This document shows, in pieces, positions 43,959 to 54,154 of a stretch of 64,000 bases of DNA (positions within the stretch are counted from its first letter, which is position 1; every line of letters starts with the position of its first letter). The position numbers and the translations under genes were made by a program. Source of the DNA: Paenibacillus gorillae. GTDB taxonomy: Bacteria > Bacillota > Bacilli > Paenibacillales > Paenibacillaceae. Under the pieces are notes generated by a model. The model did no database searches, was not told the origin of the DNA, and saw only the letters and a list, made by a program, of their open reading frames with translations. The stretch is from NCBI RefSeq assembly GCF_000513275.1, contig NZ_CBVJ010000082.1, forward strand, positions 96,401-160,400. Direction: 5' to 3'.

Positions 43959-45335
43959 TCACCAACCTTTTTCAGATTCCGAGTTGTACAGGATGCGGGA
44001 GCGAACGTCAGCGATTAAGTATAGCGATCCGGACACAACACCCAGGTCATCATCTCCGGTCAGCTGCTGCAGCTTTTCAAGCGCTGCCCGCCAATCCGGT
44101 TCCACGATGAGCTCAAAAGTATGCGATTCGGACCGTTCGCTGCGAATCAGGTCAGCAAGCGAGCCGGCCTCACATTTGTTGCGGAAATCAGGCTCGGTCA
44201 CGATAAGCGTATCCACTATTGGCAGTATATGCTTTATGACATCGCTATGATTCTTATTCTCCAGCATGCCCATCATTAGATGTAAACGATCATAGCGGTA
44301 AGTCGTTTGCAAAGCCGAGGCGAGCGTTTCCGCTCCTTCGGGATTATGGGCCCCATCAAGCAAAATACGCGGCGTACGGGACACCATTTCGAGACGTCCA
44401 GGCCATGCAGCAAGACGAAGTCCTTCTTCAAGCGCCTCATCGTCGACGATTAGCGCATAATACTGGCGCAGCACCTCAAGCGTCATGACTGCCACGGCTG
44501 CGTTAGTCATTTGATGAGCACCGTTAAGCGAGATCGTCAGCTTCTCAATCGGACGGAAAAGTCCTTCAAAGCTGAAGCTTTGCTCATCCTCTTGAACAGA
44601 CAGGCTGCCAAACTTAAACTGCTCACCCAGCAAATAGAGCGTGCTTTTCTTGTCCGCCGCCGTTTGCTTTAACACTTCAATAAGTTCAGGCTGCGTAACT
44701 GCGCTGACGACAGGAACGCCGGCTTTAATAATTCCGGCTTTCTCTTTGGCTACTTCAGTCAGCGTACCGCCAAGACGATCCATATGGTCATGACCGATAT
44801 TGGTGATGACGGAAATGACCGGCGTTACGATATTCGTGACGTCCAGACGGCCGCCAAGTCCTGTCTCCCATACAACGTAATCCGGAAACTTAACCTTCGC
44901 GTAAAAGAGAAGCGCAATCGAGGTCGCTACTTCAAACATCGTCGGCGAACCGAGTTCCGTTGCCGAAATCTCTTCGACAAACGGCTTTAACTCATTCGCA
45001 AGCGCAAGCAGCGTCTCTTCTTCGATATCTTCGCCATTGTATTGGAACCGGTTCGTAAACTTTGTGATATAAGGAGAAGTAAACGTTCCAACGTCATAAC
45101 CGCTTTTTATTAAAATGCTTGTCAGGAAAGCGCATGTAGAGCCCTTGCCGTTCGTACCTGCAATATGAATGAATTTCAGCCGGCGCTGCGGATTGCCCGC
45201 GAGCTCCAGCAGCTTGGCAATCCGCTCCAGACCGGGACGGATTCCGAACGGGATCAGCCCGTTAATCCAATCGACAGCCTCGGCATAGGTGCGGAGCTGA
45301 GCGCCCTGCACCTCTTGTGTATGGTTATCGTTCAT
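43959..45335 (-). CDS. folC: Bifunctional folylpolyglutamate / dihydrofolate synthase
   Basis: Adds glutamate to dihydropteroate and folates. The 458-residue Mur-ligase-family enzyme has the ATP loop GTNGKGST (60-67), the ETGLGGRLDVTN motif and VITNIGHDHMDRLGGT. The ATG at 45333-45335 is chosen because GAAGGA lies before it; a start seven codons upstream contains this site. Placed between valS and murC. Confidence 0.95.
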   Translation of the reverse strand: MNDNHTQEVQGAQLRTYAEAVDWINGLIPFGIRPGLERIAKLLELAGNPQRRLKFIHIAGTNGKGSTCAFLTSILIKSGYDVGTFTSPYITKFTNRFQYNGEDIEEETLLALANELKPFVEEISATELGSPTMFEVATSIALLFYAKVKFPDYVVWETGLGGRLDVTNIVTPVISVITNIGHDHMDRLGGTLTEVAKEKAGIIKAGVPVVSAVTQPELIEVLKQTAADKKSTLYLLGEQFKFGSLSVQEDEQSFSFEGLFRPIEKLTISLNGAHQMTNAAVAVMTLEVLRQYYALIVDDEALEEGLRLAAWPGRLEMVSRTPRILLDGAHNPEGAETLASALQTTYRYDRLHLMMGMLENKNHSDVIKHILPIVDTLIVTEPDFRNKCEAGSLADLIRSERSESHTFELIVEPDWRAALEKLQQLTGDDDLGVVSGSLYLIADVRSRILYNSESEKGW

Positions 45336-45384
45336 GGTTATCTTTCCTTCTTCCATCTCGATTCATGAAACGCCAGCGCTTAAA

Positions 45385-48045
45385 TTAGCCGCGCAGTTCC
45401 GCTATTCTAGCCACCACTTTACTGCGTTTATCGGCGTAATCTGCCATTTTTGCCCGCTCTTCCTCAATAACCTTAGCCGGCGCTTTCGCTACGAAGCCTT
45501 CGTTACCGAGCTTCTTCTCGATGCGCTCCACTTCGTTGTTCAGCGTAGCAAGCTCTTTCTCCAGACGAGCGATTTCTTGCGAAATATCCAGCAAGCCCGC
45601 AAGCGGCAAGTACAGCTCCGCTCCTGTTACAATTGCCGTCATCGCTTTGTCCGGTGCTGCCAGGGACAGTCCGATTTCCAGCTTGGACGTGCCGCAGAAG
45701 CGGACGATAAATTCTTCATTGCGCTGCAGCAGCGCTTCTGTTGCCGCATCCGACGGCTTGATCAGCAGCTCAATCTTTTTGCTCATCGGCACATTCACTT
45801 CCGCGCGAACGTTGCGTACGGAACGGATAAGATCCATCAGCAGCTCCATCTCCTTCACAGCTTCAGGAGCTTCGAGCCCAGCTTCATATACCGGCCATGG
45901 AGCGATTGTGATCGACTCGCCCTCATGCGGCAGATGCTGCCAAATCTCTTCACTGATGAACGGCATGAACGGATGAATCAGACGCTGCGTCCGGTCAAGC
46001 ACATAAGCGAGTACCGATTGCGTAGCGCGCTTCGTCGCTTCATCGCTGCCATACAGATTAAGCTTGGCGAACTCAATGTACCAGTCGCAAAGATCATCCC
46101 AGATGAAATTGTACAGCACACGGCCGGTTTCGCCGAACTCGTAGCCGTCGATGAGACGGGTAACTTCACGCACTGTCTCGTTCAGACGGTGAAGGATCCA
46201 GCGATCCGCTGTACCCAGCTCTACATGGATATTGATATCCTCGGCTTGGAAGCCCTCCAGGTTCATTAACGCAAACCGCGATGCGTTCCAAATTTTGTTG
46301 GCAAAGTTGCGGGCTTGCTCCACCTTCTCCCAACGGAAACGCAAGTCCTGGCCCGGCGTACTGCCTGTTGAGATCATAAAGCGCATCGCATCAGCGCCAT
46401 ATTTCTCGATCACCTCGAGCGGATCAACGCCATTCCCGAGCGACTTGGACATTTTGCGGCCTTCGGAATCTCGAACGAGACCGTGCATCAATACATCCTT
46501 GAACGGAATTTGATCCGTAAACTCCAGCCCCGTAAAGATCATGCGGGAAACCCAGAAGTAGATGATGTCATAGCCCGTTACAAGCACATTAGTCGGGTAG
46601 AAGCGTTTGTAGTCTTCCGTTTGCTCCGGCCAGCCAAGCGTCGAGAACGGCCAAAGTCCGGAACTGAACCACGTATCCAGAACATCATTGTCCTGAGACA
46701 GATCAGAGCTTCCGCAAGACGGACAAGCGGTAATATCTTCGCGCGCCACGTGCATTTCGCCGCAAGCACCGCAATACCAGGCCGGAATACGGTGGCCCCA
46801 CCACAGCTGGCGGGAAATACACCAGTCGCGTACATTTTCGATCCAATGCAAATACGTTTTTTCGAAGCGGTCAGGTACGAAGTGAACCCCTTCATCCGAC
46901 TTCTGAACTTCAATAGCACGGTCAGCCAGCGGCTTCATCGCAACGAACCATTGCGTGGACAGGTACGGCTCAATAACCGCTCCGCTCCGCTCGCTATGGC
47001 CGACCTGATGCACATGATCCTCGATGCGAATGCAGACGCCTTGCTCCTGCAAGTCCTTCACAAGCTGCTTGCGGCACTCGAAACGATCCATGCCGGCGTA
47101 AGGTCCTGCTTCTTCGTTCATGACACCTGTTTCATCCATCACGATAATTTGCGGCAGGTCATGGCGCAGACCTACTTCAAAGTCATTCGGGTCATGGGCA
47201 GGCGTAATCTTCACCGCACCCGAACCGAATTCTTTTTCCGCATAAGCATCGGCAATAATCGGAATCTCACGGCCCGTAATCGGCAGTACGATCAACTCCC
47301 CGATCAGATCGGCATAGCGCTCATCCTCAGGATTAACAGCAACTGCGCTATCGCCCAGCATCGTCTCTGGACGCGTCGTCGCTACCGTAATAAAGCCCTT
47401 GCCGTTTTTGAGCGGGTATTGCAGATGATACAGATGGCCGTTCAGCTCTTTATATTCAACCTCAATATCTGACAACGCCGTACGAGCGGCCGGATCCCAG
47501 TTAATGATTTTTTTGCCCCGGTAAATAAGGCCTTTCTCGTAAAAGCTTACAAATACCTCGCGAACCGCTTGGGACAATCCTTCATCAAGCGTAAACCGTT
47601 CGCGGGAGTAATCGAGCGACAGACCCATCTTCGCCCATTGATCCCGGATCGTATTGGCATACTGGTCCTTCCATTCCCATACCTTCTCCAGGAAAGCTTC
47701 CCGTCCCAGATCATAGCGGGTAATGCCTTGCTCGCGAAGCTTCTGCTCTACTTTCGTTTGCGTGGCAATGCCCGCATGGTCCGTACCCGGAAGCCAAAGC
47801 GCATCATAGCCTTGCATCCGTTTGGTACGAATGAGAATATCCTGCAGCGTAAAGTCAAGCGCATGACCAATATGAAGCATACCCGTTACGTTCGGCGGGG
47901 GAATGACAATCGTATACGGCTCCGCGTCAGGACGGTTGCCCGCTTTGAAAAATTGTCCCTGCTTCCAAAAGTCATACCACTTTTGCTCAGCGGTTTTCGG
48001 ATCGTAGGTCGTCGGCATTGCCGGCGTCGTTTGGTTGTCGGCCAT
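45385..48045 (-). CDS. valS: Valyl-tRNA synthetase
   Basis: Class I synthetase charging tRNA-Val, 886 residues. HIGH is at 58-61, KMSKS at about 530-534, an editing domain lies between, and a C-terminal coiled-coil ([20 protein letters not shown]) ends the protein, typical of ValS. The ATG follows AGGAGG. Expression is under a T-box leader upstream, sensing uncharged tRNA-Val; the gene heads a valS-folC-murC unit. Confidence 0.97.
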   Translation of the reverse strand: MADNQTTPAMPTTYDPKTAEQKWYDFWKQGQFFKAGNRPDAEPYTIVIPPPNVTGMLHIGHALDFTLQDILIRTKRMQGYDALWLPGTDHAGIATQTKVEQKLREQGITRYDLGREAFLEKVWEWKDQYANTIRDQWAKMGLSLDYSRERFTLDEGLSQAVREVFVSFYEKGLIYRGKKIINWDPAARTALSDIEVEYKELNGHLYHLQYPLKNGKGFITVATTRPETMLGDSAVAVNPEDERYADLIGELIVLPITGREIPIIADAYAEKEFGSGAVKITPAHDPNDFEVGLRHDLPQIIVMDETGVMNEEAGPYAGMDRFECRKQLVKDLQEQGVCIRIEDHVHQVGHSERSGAVIEPYLSTQWFVAMKPLADRAIEVQKSDEGVHFVPDRFEKTYLHWIENVRDWCISRQLWWGHRIPAWYCGACGEMHVAREDITACPSCGSSDLSQDNDVLDTWFSSGLWPFSTLGWPEQTEDYKRFYPTNVLVTGYDIIYFWVSRMIFTGLEFTDQIPFKDVLMHGLVRDSEGRKMSKSLGNGVDPLEVIEKYGADAMRFMISTGSTPGQDLRFRWEKVEQARNFANKIWNASRFALMNLEGFQAEDINIHVELGTADRWILHRLNETVREVTRLIDGYEFGETGRVLYNFIWDDLCDWYIEFAKLNLYGSDEATKRATQSVLAYVLDRTQRLIHPFMPFISEEIWQHLPHEGESITIAPWPVYEAGLEAPEAVKEMELLMDLIRSVRNVRAEVNVPMSKKIELLIKPSDAATEALLQRNEEFIVRFCGTSKLEIGLSLAAPDKAMTAIVTGAELYLPLAGLLDISQEIARLEKELATLNNEVERIEKKLGNEGFVAKAPAKVIEEERAKMADYADKRSKVVARIAELRG

Positions 48046-48138
48046 TAATTTCCATCCTCCTAATTATAAAGGCTTTGCCAGGCAAAGCCGGCTTAACAGA
48101 CTGAATCATAAGCGGTGGTCCCGGACAAGCAAACATAC

Positions 48139-48415
48139 GAAAAAAACCTTCCGCCCTTATAGCAAAGGACGAAAGGTTTAGCTTCCGTGGTACCACCTTT
48201 GTTCCGTGCAAAACTGCACACGGCACTCGAACAGATAACGGCTGTGGCCGGCTTGAATTGACGGTAGCAATCTTACATAGCTTCCCGGGTCCTTCAAGCA
48301 ACTCCAGGGCGACTGGTAGCAGTAACTTCCTACGGAACCTCTCAGCGCTACGGCTCCGCTCTCTGATGGCTTGGCTGCTAGCTCTTCCCCTTCAACGTCG
48401 ATAAAGATAGATATA
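48139..48415 (-). ncRNA. T-box leader of valS
   Basis: The minus strand carries AGAGAGCGG-type stem I sequences, the T-box AAGGTGGTACCACGGAAGC (48181-48199), whose TGGT can pair with an A-CCA tRNA end, and a terminator hairpin (48139-48177) of AACCTTTCG...AAGGTT with seven T residues. A likely specifier codon is GUC (48311-48313, valine) just before GCCCTGGAG; a GUU nearby is an alternative. Uncharged tRNA-Val should favour read-through into valS. Confidence 0.92.
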
Positions 48416-48419
48416 CAAT

Positions 48420-48449
48420 ATTCTACCCGAATCGACTATAGAAAGTCAA
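48420..48449 (-). promoter_or_regulatory. Sigma-A promoter of valS leader
   Basis: TTGACT, 18 bases, TAGAAT on the minus strand, just upstream of the T-box leader. Confidence 0.65.
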
Positions 48450-48492
48450 TGTTCGCAGCCTTTATTTCGTGTTCACTTTCGGAGTTATTCTC

Positions 48493-49956
48493 TTAGTGAC
48501 CGCCCATCATCATCTGCATTTCCGGTTTCTCCGCACCTTCCGCATCCGAACGCTTCGGCTTCGTCAAGAGGAAGCCGAACAATACGCCGGCTACGCCGAT
48601 GCAAGTCAGAATGAGGAACGTATCACCGTAAGCCGATGACATGACATCCAGCGGGTTCGTGCTAGCTGCCGCATAGTGTACGCTGCGGCGGGCAAGAATG
48701 GTAGCCAGGCCCGCTACTGCGAATGATGTCATAACCTGTTGAGCAGCGCCTGTCAAGGAAGTGACGCGGCTTACCAGTTCTGGAGGCGCAGATTGAATAA
48801 TATGCGTGTTCAGCGGCATCATCGACAAACCCATGCCTGCGCCAAGCAGAATCAGCGGCACCATAAAGGAGCCAACGCCAGCAGTAGCGGAGATGTTCGA
48901 GAGCAGGAACGCTCCAATTGTTACGAAAGCAAGGCCGGTAATAACAAGCGGTCTTGCGCCGATCTTATCAAACAGCCTGCCGCCAATCGGCATGCAAATG
49001 GCTGCAGCAAGCGCCTGCGGCAGCAGGATCAAGCCTGTTTCTAGCGCCGAGTAGCCTTTAGCCGTTTGCAAGAACAACGGGAACAGGAACAAGGTGCCGA
49101 ACAGGGCAATCTGCGAAACCCACTGTACGATAACGCCACGGGAGAAGTTCCCGGATTTGAATACTCGAAGCTCCAGCAGCGGCTGTTTGCGGCTCAGTTC
49201 TACAATAATGAAAATAATGAGCGATACGCCGCCGACGATCAAGCCTGTCAGCGTCTTGGCGGAGCCCCAGTCGGTGCCACCCTCGCTGACGCCATATGCC
49301 AGACCGGCAAAGGCAAGCGGTGCAAAAATCATGCCTAGAATATCAAGCTGCGGCACCGATTGACGTTGAATGACCGGCAGCGTCCGGATGCCGATAATTA
49401 CGGCTACAACGCCGATCGGCAGGTTGATCAGGAAAATCCAGTGCCAGCTTACATACTCGACAAGCCAGCCGGACAAAACCGGACCAAGAGCCGGAGCCAG
49501 CAGCATCGGAATCCCGATCATCCCCATTACCGCACCTTGCTTGCCCGGAGGGCTGAGACGGTAAGTGAAGGCCATTGCGATTGGAGCGACCATACCGCCC
49601 CCAAGACCTTGAATAATACGGTATACGATCAATTGTTCAGCGGTAGTCGCCAATGCGCAAAGCGCAGAGCCGATTGTAAACAAAATGACAGACACTAGAA
49701 AAATTTGCTTGGCGCCGAAACGATCGGACAGCCAGCCTGCTAATGGAATAACGGCAGATTGAGCCAAGGCATAGCCGGTAACGGTCCATTGCACGAGTGT
49801 AAAGGATGCGCCGTTGAAGTCCTCGCTCAGTTTGGGAAGTGCGACATTCATCGCCGTCCCGTCCAGGATGACCATGAACATCCCAACTATAATGGCGAGC
49901 AATGGCGCGATAATCGAGCGAATTGACAGGTTCGCGCTGTTTGTTGTTGCTGACAT
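48493..49956 (-). CDS. DHA2-family MFS efflux transporter
   Basis: A 487-residue 14-helix drug:proton antiporter of the EmrB/QacA type. Motifs include VILDGTAMNVALPKLSEDF (helix 1), GWLSDRFGAKQIFL (motif A), RIIQGLGGGMVAP (motif B) and PALGPVLSGWLVEYVSWHW (motif C, drug antiporter). The C-terminal tail EMQMMMGGH is Met- and His-rich. It is divergent from a TetR gene, with paired operators in its promoter, so it is probably induced by the pump's substrate, which is unknown. The ATG at 49954-49956 follows AGGAG; an upstream open extension is ignored because it runs through the promoter. Confidence 0.88.
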   Translation of the reverse strand: MSATTNSANLSIRSIIAPLLAIIVGMFMVILDGTAMNVALPKLSEDFNGASFTLVQWTVTGYALAQSAVIPLAGWLSDRFGAKQIFLVSVILFTIGSALCALATTAEQLIVYRIIQGLGGGMVAPIAMAFTYRLSPPGKQGAVMGMIGIPMLLAPALGPVLSGWLVEYVSWHWIFLINLPIGVVAVIIGIRTLPVIQRQSVPQLDILGMIFAPLAFAGLAYGVSEGGTDWGSAKTLTGLIVGGVSLIIFIIVELSRKQPLLELRVFKSGNFSRGVIVQWVSQIALFGTLFLFPLFLQTAKGYSALETGLILLPQALAAAICMPIGGRLFDKIGARPLVITGLAFVTIGAFLLSNISATAGVGSFMVPLILLGAGMGLSMMPLNTHIIQSAPPELVSRVTSLTGAAQQVMTSFAVAGLATILARRSVHYAAASTNPLDVMSSAYGDTFLILTCIGVAGVLFGFLLTKPKRSDAEGAEKPEMQMMMGGH

Positions 49957-50097
49957 GCTTCTCTTCTCCTCCCAAATGCTTTGTCTCACAGGCTTACGCC
50001 CTGCGGCAAAGTTCTTATATCTATAAGCGCATGCCTTGACCTCTCCCCCGCTGCAACTATACAATGAAGGTATCGAGAGACAAGATTGCTTATGTTT

Positions 50098-50113
50098 GCG
50101 GACAATTGTCCGC
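50098..50113. promoter_or_regulatory. Operator 1 (TetR site)
   Basis: Perfect palindrome GCGGACAATTGTCCGC. It would cover the predicted transcription start of the efflux gene. Confidence 0.75.
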
Positions 50114-50119
50114 TGTTCG

Positions 50120-50148
50120 ATATTACCGGACAATTGTCCGCATGTCAA
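50120..50148 (-). promoter_or_regulatory. Sigma-A promoter of the efflux gene
   Basis: TTGACA, 17 bases, TAATAT on the minus strand; operator 2 fills the spacer. Confidence 0.7.
50126..50141. promoter_or_regulatory. Operator 2 (TetR site)
   Basis: CCGGACAATTGTCCGC, with the same 14-bp perfect core CGGACAATTGTCCG as operator 1, 28 bp centre to centre, inside the efflux promoter spacer. Confidence 0.75.
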
Positions 50149-50219
50149 TATACGAATACGCTATTCAATCATTAAATAATTATTAACACACTCATTTTGT
50201 TGAAAAGGAGGGTTTGCCC

Positions 50220-50828
50220 GTGCCTGCAGCCGGAAAGAAAAAGGGCTCATTGGAAGTTAGCACAACGATCCTTCATACTGCAAAGCTGCTATTTGCCGAA
50301 CATGGGGTAGAATCAGTCAGCATGCATCAAGTCGCCAAAGCTGCCAATATCGGACAAGGGACGCTTTATCGCCGTTACGCCAATAAATCGGATCTGTGCA
50401 TGGACTTGATGAAAGACAATTTCTCTACATTTGCCGCGAGCATTGACAAGCTGCTTCACGACAAAAAAGATTCGTCTGTGCAGGAGCGTTTCAATTTGAC
50501 CGTCCATCATTTAATCCGATATCTTGACGAGCAATTTGACTGGATTAGCGTGATCCACATTCCGAGGCATTGCGAACCTGATCAAGCGACATTTTTCAAC
50601 TCGCCTCCGTATCAGTTTTTATATCGCACTTATGAATCGCTTTTGCTGGAAGCGCATGAGAAGCAGGAGCTGATTGAACTGGATATTGAGTTTACAACTC
50701 ATATGCTGATCACCAGCTTTCCTCCGGAATCCTTTATGTATATGAAAAAAGTCAAAGGCTATTCAACGGATAAAATAGCCGCTAGTTTTTGCCAAATATC
50801 CATTGATCCGCTCTTTTTGTCTAAATAA
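50220..50828 (+). CDS. TetR-family transcriptional regulator
   Basis: A 202-residue repressor with an N-terminal helix-turn-helix (about 15-60: VSMHQVAKAANIGQGTLYRRY followed by ANKSDL) and an effector-binding C-terminal domain I do not recognise. It is divergent from the DHA2 pump; the two palindromes between them are the likely binding sites. The start is GTG at 50220-50222, 7-8 bases after GGAGGG; a TTG two codons earlier is too close to that site. Confidence 0.85.
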   Translation: MPAAGKKKGSLEVSTTILHTAKLLFAEHGVESVSMHQVAKAANIGQGTLYRRYANKSDLCMDLMKDNFSTFAASIDKLLHDKKDSSVQERFNLTVHHLIRYLDEQFDWISVIHIPRHCEPDQATFFNSPPYQFLYRTYESLLLEAHEKQELIELDIEFTTHMLITSFPPESFMYMKKVKGYSTDKIAASFCQISIDPLFLSK

Positions 50829-50829
50829 T

Positions 50830-50876
50830 AACGTCTGCCTTCTCTCTTAATTACAAGGAGACGGCAGACGTTTTCG
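50830..50876 (+). terminator. Terminator between tetR and the transaldolase gene
   Basis: AACGTCTGCC pairs with GGCAGACGTT, with a partly paired loop, followed by TTTTCGTT. The two genes converge on it. Confidence 0.7.
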
Positions 50877-50899
50877 TTCATTTTACATATAAAGCTTGT

Positions 50900-51568
50900 T
50901 TACAGCTTTGGCGCTTTCGACCAGTCGGCAGCGAATTTTTCCATGCCTTGATCTGTCAATGGATGTTTGGTCAACTGCTCGATGACACTGAACGGAATGG
51001 TCGCAATATGTGCACCTGCCATTGCGACGCGGGTCACATGATCCGGGTGGCGAACCGATGCGGCAATGATTTGCGCTTCTAAATTGTGTACGCGGAACAG
51101 CTCGGCAATTTTGGATACTAGCAGCACACCGTCTTCCGAAATATCGTCCAGACGGCCCAGGAACGGTGATACATACGTTGCACCAGCGCGTGCCGCAAGG
51201 AGTGCTTGGTTAACGGTAAAGATAAGTGTAATATTCGTTTTGACCCCTTTACTGGTCAGATATCGGCAGGCCTCCAATCCCGCTAGTGTCATCGGAAGCT
51301 TGATTGTAATTTTGCTGTCTCCGCCGTTGATTTTAATCAACTCATCAGCCTCTGCCATCATCTCCTCCGCCGACAGTGCGTTTGGCGTTACTTCTGCGGA
51401 TACTGATTCCACTTCCGGCACTAGCTGTAATATCTCTGCGATGCGATCCTCGAATTTGACTCCCTCTTTCGCTACAAGCGAAGGATTCGTCGTTACCCCC
51501 GACAATACACCGATTCCATAAGCCTTCTGGATATCTCCGATATTTGCGGTATCGATAAAAAATTTCAA
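50900..51568 (-). CDS. Transaldolase / fructose-6-phosphate aldolase-like protein
   Basis: Small TalC/FSA-type transaldolase, 222 residues, for the pentose-phosphate pathway. [13 protein letters not shown] begins the protein, the Schiff-base lysine is Lys90 in [10 protein letters not shown], and [11 protein letters not shown] and [11 protein letters not shown] are family motifs. The TTG at 51566-51568 with GGAGGA 5 bases upstream gives the family-normal N-terminus. Confidence 0.93.
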   Translation of the reverse strand: MKFFIDTANIGDIQKAYGIGVLSGVTTNPSLVAKEGVKFEDRIAEILQLVPEVESVSAEVTPNALSAEEMMAEADELIKINGGDSKITIKLPMTLAGLEACRYLTSKGVKTNITLIFTVNQALLAARAGATYVSPFLGRLDDISEDGVLLVSKIAELFRVHNLEAQIIAASVRHPDHVTRVAMAGAHIATIPFSVIEQLTKHPLTDQGMEKFAADWSKAPKL

Positions 51569-51664
51569 AATCATTCCTCCGTCACTCGTTTTATCGTTCG
51601 TTCCTATAATAAGCTTCTCCCATAAGACGGCTCGGCATCCCGCCGCTTGTCTTTCATACAACTG

Positions 51665-51703
51665 AAAAAAGGGCTTGCCCGCAACGCGGACAAACCCTTT
51701 TTT
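51665..51703 (-). terminator. Terminator of spoVID
   Basis: AAAAAAGGG-TTG-CCGC arms pair around AAC with A- and T-runs on both sides. Confidence 0.85.
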
Positions 51704-51715
51704 AAATAGCCTGGA

Positions 51716-53008
51716 TTATGGAATGTACAATAGCTGTCCTTCAGCAACCGCAGATTCGTTCAAGCCGTTGTACAATAATATTTCGCGAGGATTCATGCTG
51801 TATCTGACGGCGATTGACTCTAAAGTCTCGTCCCGTTGAACGATGCAGACGCGGATTTTACGGAATTCCCGTTCATCGCTTTGCTTGCCCAGGAATAATG
51901 TTTTCCACTCGATCTCGTCGCCGGACTGAATAGACTTGGAAGATTCAACTGCCTGCTGTGCCGCTACCTGCTCCGCAGCCTCCCGTGCAGCCTGCTCCCG
52001 TTTGCTCGTTTGCAGCAGCGTCAGCAATCCGACATTAGCAGCCTGCTCCGGATCCGTCCCCGGCTGCTTGCTCCCAAAACCGATTCGCAGCTCCTGCTTC
52101 TCCGCCTCTTCTGCGTTCTTCTGCTCTCCTGCGGCAAACCATTGCTCATCCCGTTCTTCCTGTTCCCAAGCAGCGGGCTCGCTCTCCTCTTCTGAGGCAA
52201 AGTCTGCATCCGCTTGAGCACTACTAAATGCATGCTCCTCACCTGACTGCTGCTCTGATGCGTAAGTAACTGCGCGCTCCTCGGAAAAAGGCGAGCCAAG
52301 CGCAGGTGACTGCGGCAAAGGCTGCTGTTGCGGCGGGGACTGAGGCTGCGACTGGGGCTCAAACCATTGCGCAGCCGACCAACCGGAGTCTCGCGGAGAT
52401 GCAGAGATCGTAACTGCAGCTTCGCTGTCTTCCTCCCGCTCTTCGTAATCCGGCTCGTCAGCATCCTCTTGATCGTCCTCGAAATCTTCATCGTCGTCAT
52501 TCTCTTCCGAGCTTGAGCCATAAATCTCCTGCTGAGCTTGCAGCCTCGCCTGAAGCACCTGCTCATCGAAATCAGCCGTTTCCCGCTCATGAACGACAGT
52601 AATCGGCTCCTCCCGCCAAGCTTCCTCAGCTTCCGGCAGCGGTTCAACCAGAATGCCCCGCAGCGACAGAACACCTGTAATGTTAAGCGTTCTTGAGCTA
52701 AGCAGGTCAACGTCGAAGTTGTCGATCTCCACGGAAATTTCGTCAAGACGTGATATCCGATTCAATGGCAGCGTAATTTCCACAGGAATCCAATGCTCCA
52801 GCGTTTGCAGCAAGGAAGCCTCTGCCTGTCCTCTGTAGACACCGGTCAAGAGCAGCTGTCCCTTCAGAACCGCGTGGTCGTCCTGCTCAATGACTTGAAT
52901 GCGGGGAACGAGCTCAATTTCCTCCAGCTCTTCAATCGCTGCTACTTCATCCGGTAAATGAATGCGTTCATAGACGTCAAAACGCAATCCCTTTGATTGA
53001 TCTGTCAC
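51716..53008 (-). CDS. spoVID: Stage VI sporulation protein D (SpoVID)
   Basis: Spore coat assembly protein that encases the forespore and recruits SafA. The 430-residue protein has an N-terminal beta-rich domain (about 1-130, GLRFDVYERIHLP), a long acidic, Gln/Ser-rich middle and a C-terminal LysM domain (about 385-430, CIVQRDETLESIAVRYSMNP). The position close to hemL matches B. subtilis, although an RluA-type gene intervenes here. A safA-like partner is encoded at 14861-16996. Confidence 0.85.
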   Translation of the reverse strand: MTDQSKGLRFDVYERIHLPDEVAAIEELEEIELVPRIQVIEQDDHAVLKGQLLLTGVYRGQAEASLLQTLEHWIPVEITLPLNRISRLDEISVEIDNFDVDLLSSRTLNITGVLSLRGILVEPLPEAEEAWREEPITVVHERETADFDEQVLQARLQAQQEIYGSSSEENDDDEDFEDDQEDADEPDYEEREEDSEAAVTISASPRDSGWSAAQWFEPQSQPQSPPQQQPLPQSPALGSPFSEERAVTYASEQQSGEEHAFSSAQADADFASEEESEPAAWEQEERDEQWFAAGEQKNAEEAEKQELRIGFGSKQPGTDPEQAANVGLLTLLQTSKREQAAREAAEQVAAQQAVESSKSIQSGDEIEWKTLFLGKQSDEREFRKIRVCIVQRDETLESIAVRYSMNPREILLYNGLNESAVAEGQLLYIP

Positions 53009-53044
53009 GCTTTGTCCTCCCTCCCTAATCTGAATGCTTGGGCT

Positions 53045-53073
53045 ACTATATACATTCCCTATTATTTATATGG
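53045..53073 (-). promoter_or_regulatory. Possible sigma-E promoter of spoVID
   Basis: CCATATA, 14 bases, TATATAGT on the minus strand in the 88-bp gap before spoVID. The match to the sigma-E consensus is only partial. Confidence 0.3.
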
Positions 53074-53096
53074 CAGGATTGGGAGGAGCATGACTA

Positions 53097-54074
53097 TCAT
53101 TTTGTACGGGAGCCCAGCTTGTCGCGCAGCGTCTCCAGCCAAGCCGGAGATGGCGCCTTTGCTTCAATGGACAAGCCGGTCCATGGATGAGGGAATAACA
53201 ATCGTTCACCGTGGAGCGCTTGGTGCGGCAGCAGCATGCCATCCCCTCCATAAAGCCGGTCTCCAACTAACGGATGACCGATATGGCTCATATGGACCCG
53301 AATTTGATGCGTACGGCCTGTCTCCAACTGGAGACGAACAACAGAAGCATTGCCTATTGTCTCTACTAGTTCGTAATGGGTGACCGCCTGCTCACCGTTT
53401 GGCGATACCCTCCGGCGTGCAGTATGACGGTCTTTGCCAATAGGCGCATTAACTGTCCCAGACTGGAAAGCCAGACGGCCATGGACGATGGCGATATAGC
53501 GCCGATCGATCCGCTTTGCCCGCATCGCTTCATCCAGCACCCATTGAGCCAAATCATTTTTCGAATAAAGCACCGGCCCTGACGTATCATCATCAAGCCG
53601 GTGAATATGGCGGACGGGCAGAAGATCGCTCTTCGCCAGCATGTGCAGGGCCACTGCCTCGTCCAGCGTACCGCTCTGGCCCGGATGGGATTCATGGACG
53701 GGCATGCCGACCGGCTTCAAGAATACCGCGCAGAAATCATCCTCATAGAGCAGCTCAGGAACCAGCGTCCCCTGCGATCCAGAGCGGTTGGCTGCGGCTT
53801 TTTGGTAGAGCGGATCGGCAGACCCCTTGGCAGCAGCGGGAAACGCAAGAAGCTTCAGCGATTCTCCTTCCCACTGTATACCGCCTACCGAGAACAGCCG
53901 ATTGATCCATTTAGCAGGAAAAGGCGCGTAATCAATCAGCCATTGGCGCATTGCATGGGTGCTCATCCTTGCTTCAGGCGTTTCCACATTAGCTGCTGCA
54001 GCAAGACTGGACAGTCCTTCGCCATCTAGCACGAGCCATTCCTTGTCTCTCCGATATGCAAGTACAGACTTCAT
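53097..54074 (-). CDS. RluA-family pseudouridine synthase
   Basis: Converts uridine to pseudouridine in rRNA or tRNA. The 325-residue protein has the catalytic HRLDDDTSG motif (Asp161) and the later LETGRTHQIRVHMSHIGHPL. The first ~100 residues have no clear S4 domain motif. The target base is not known. The ATG at 54072-54074 has GGAGGC about 10 bases upstream; a TTG two codons earlier is an alternative. It sits between the hemL terminator and spoVID. Confidence 0.88.
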   Translation of the reverse strand: MKSVLAYRRDKEWLVLDGEGLSSLAAAANVETPEARMSTHAMRQWLIDYAPFPAKWINRLFSVGGIQWEGESLKLLAFPAAAKGSADPLYQKAAANRSGSQGTLVPELLYEDDFCAVFLKPVGMPVHESHPGQSGTLDEAVALHMLAKSDLLPVRHIHRLDDDTSGPVLYSKNDLAQWVLDEAMRAKRIDRRYIAIVHGRLAFQSGTVNAPIGKDRHTARRRVSPNGEQAVTHYELVETIGNASVVRLQLETGRTHQIRVHMSHIGHPLVGDRLYGGDGMLLPHQALHGERLLFPHPWTGLSIEAKAPSPAWLETLRDKLGSRTK

Positions 54075-54096
54075 AGGCAAATTTGCCTCCTTCCAG

Positions 54097-54139
54097 AAAA
54101 AAGCCAGCGGTTGAACGTGCTTACGTCCTGCCGCTGGCT
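54097..54139 (-). terminator. Terminator of the hem operon
   Basis: GCCAGCGG pairs with CCGCTGGC, with an inner ACGT/ACGT stem; six T residues follow on the minus strand. Confidence 0.85.
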
Positions 54140-54154
54140 GTATTTGAGTAATTA

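Noticed and set aside
45334..47472. Long plus-strand open frames inside valS
   Set aside because: They are antisense to a clear 886-residue synthetase and have no domain or ribosome site.
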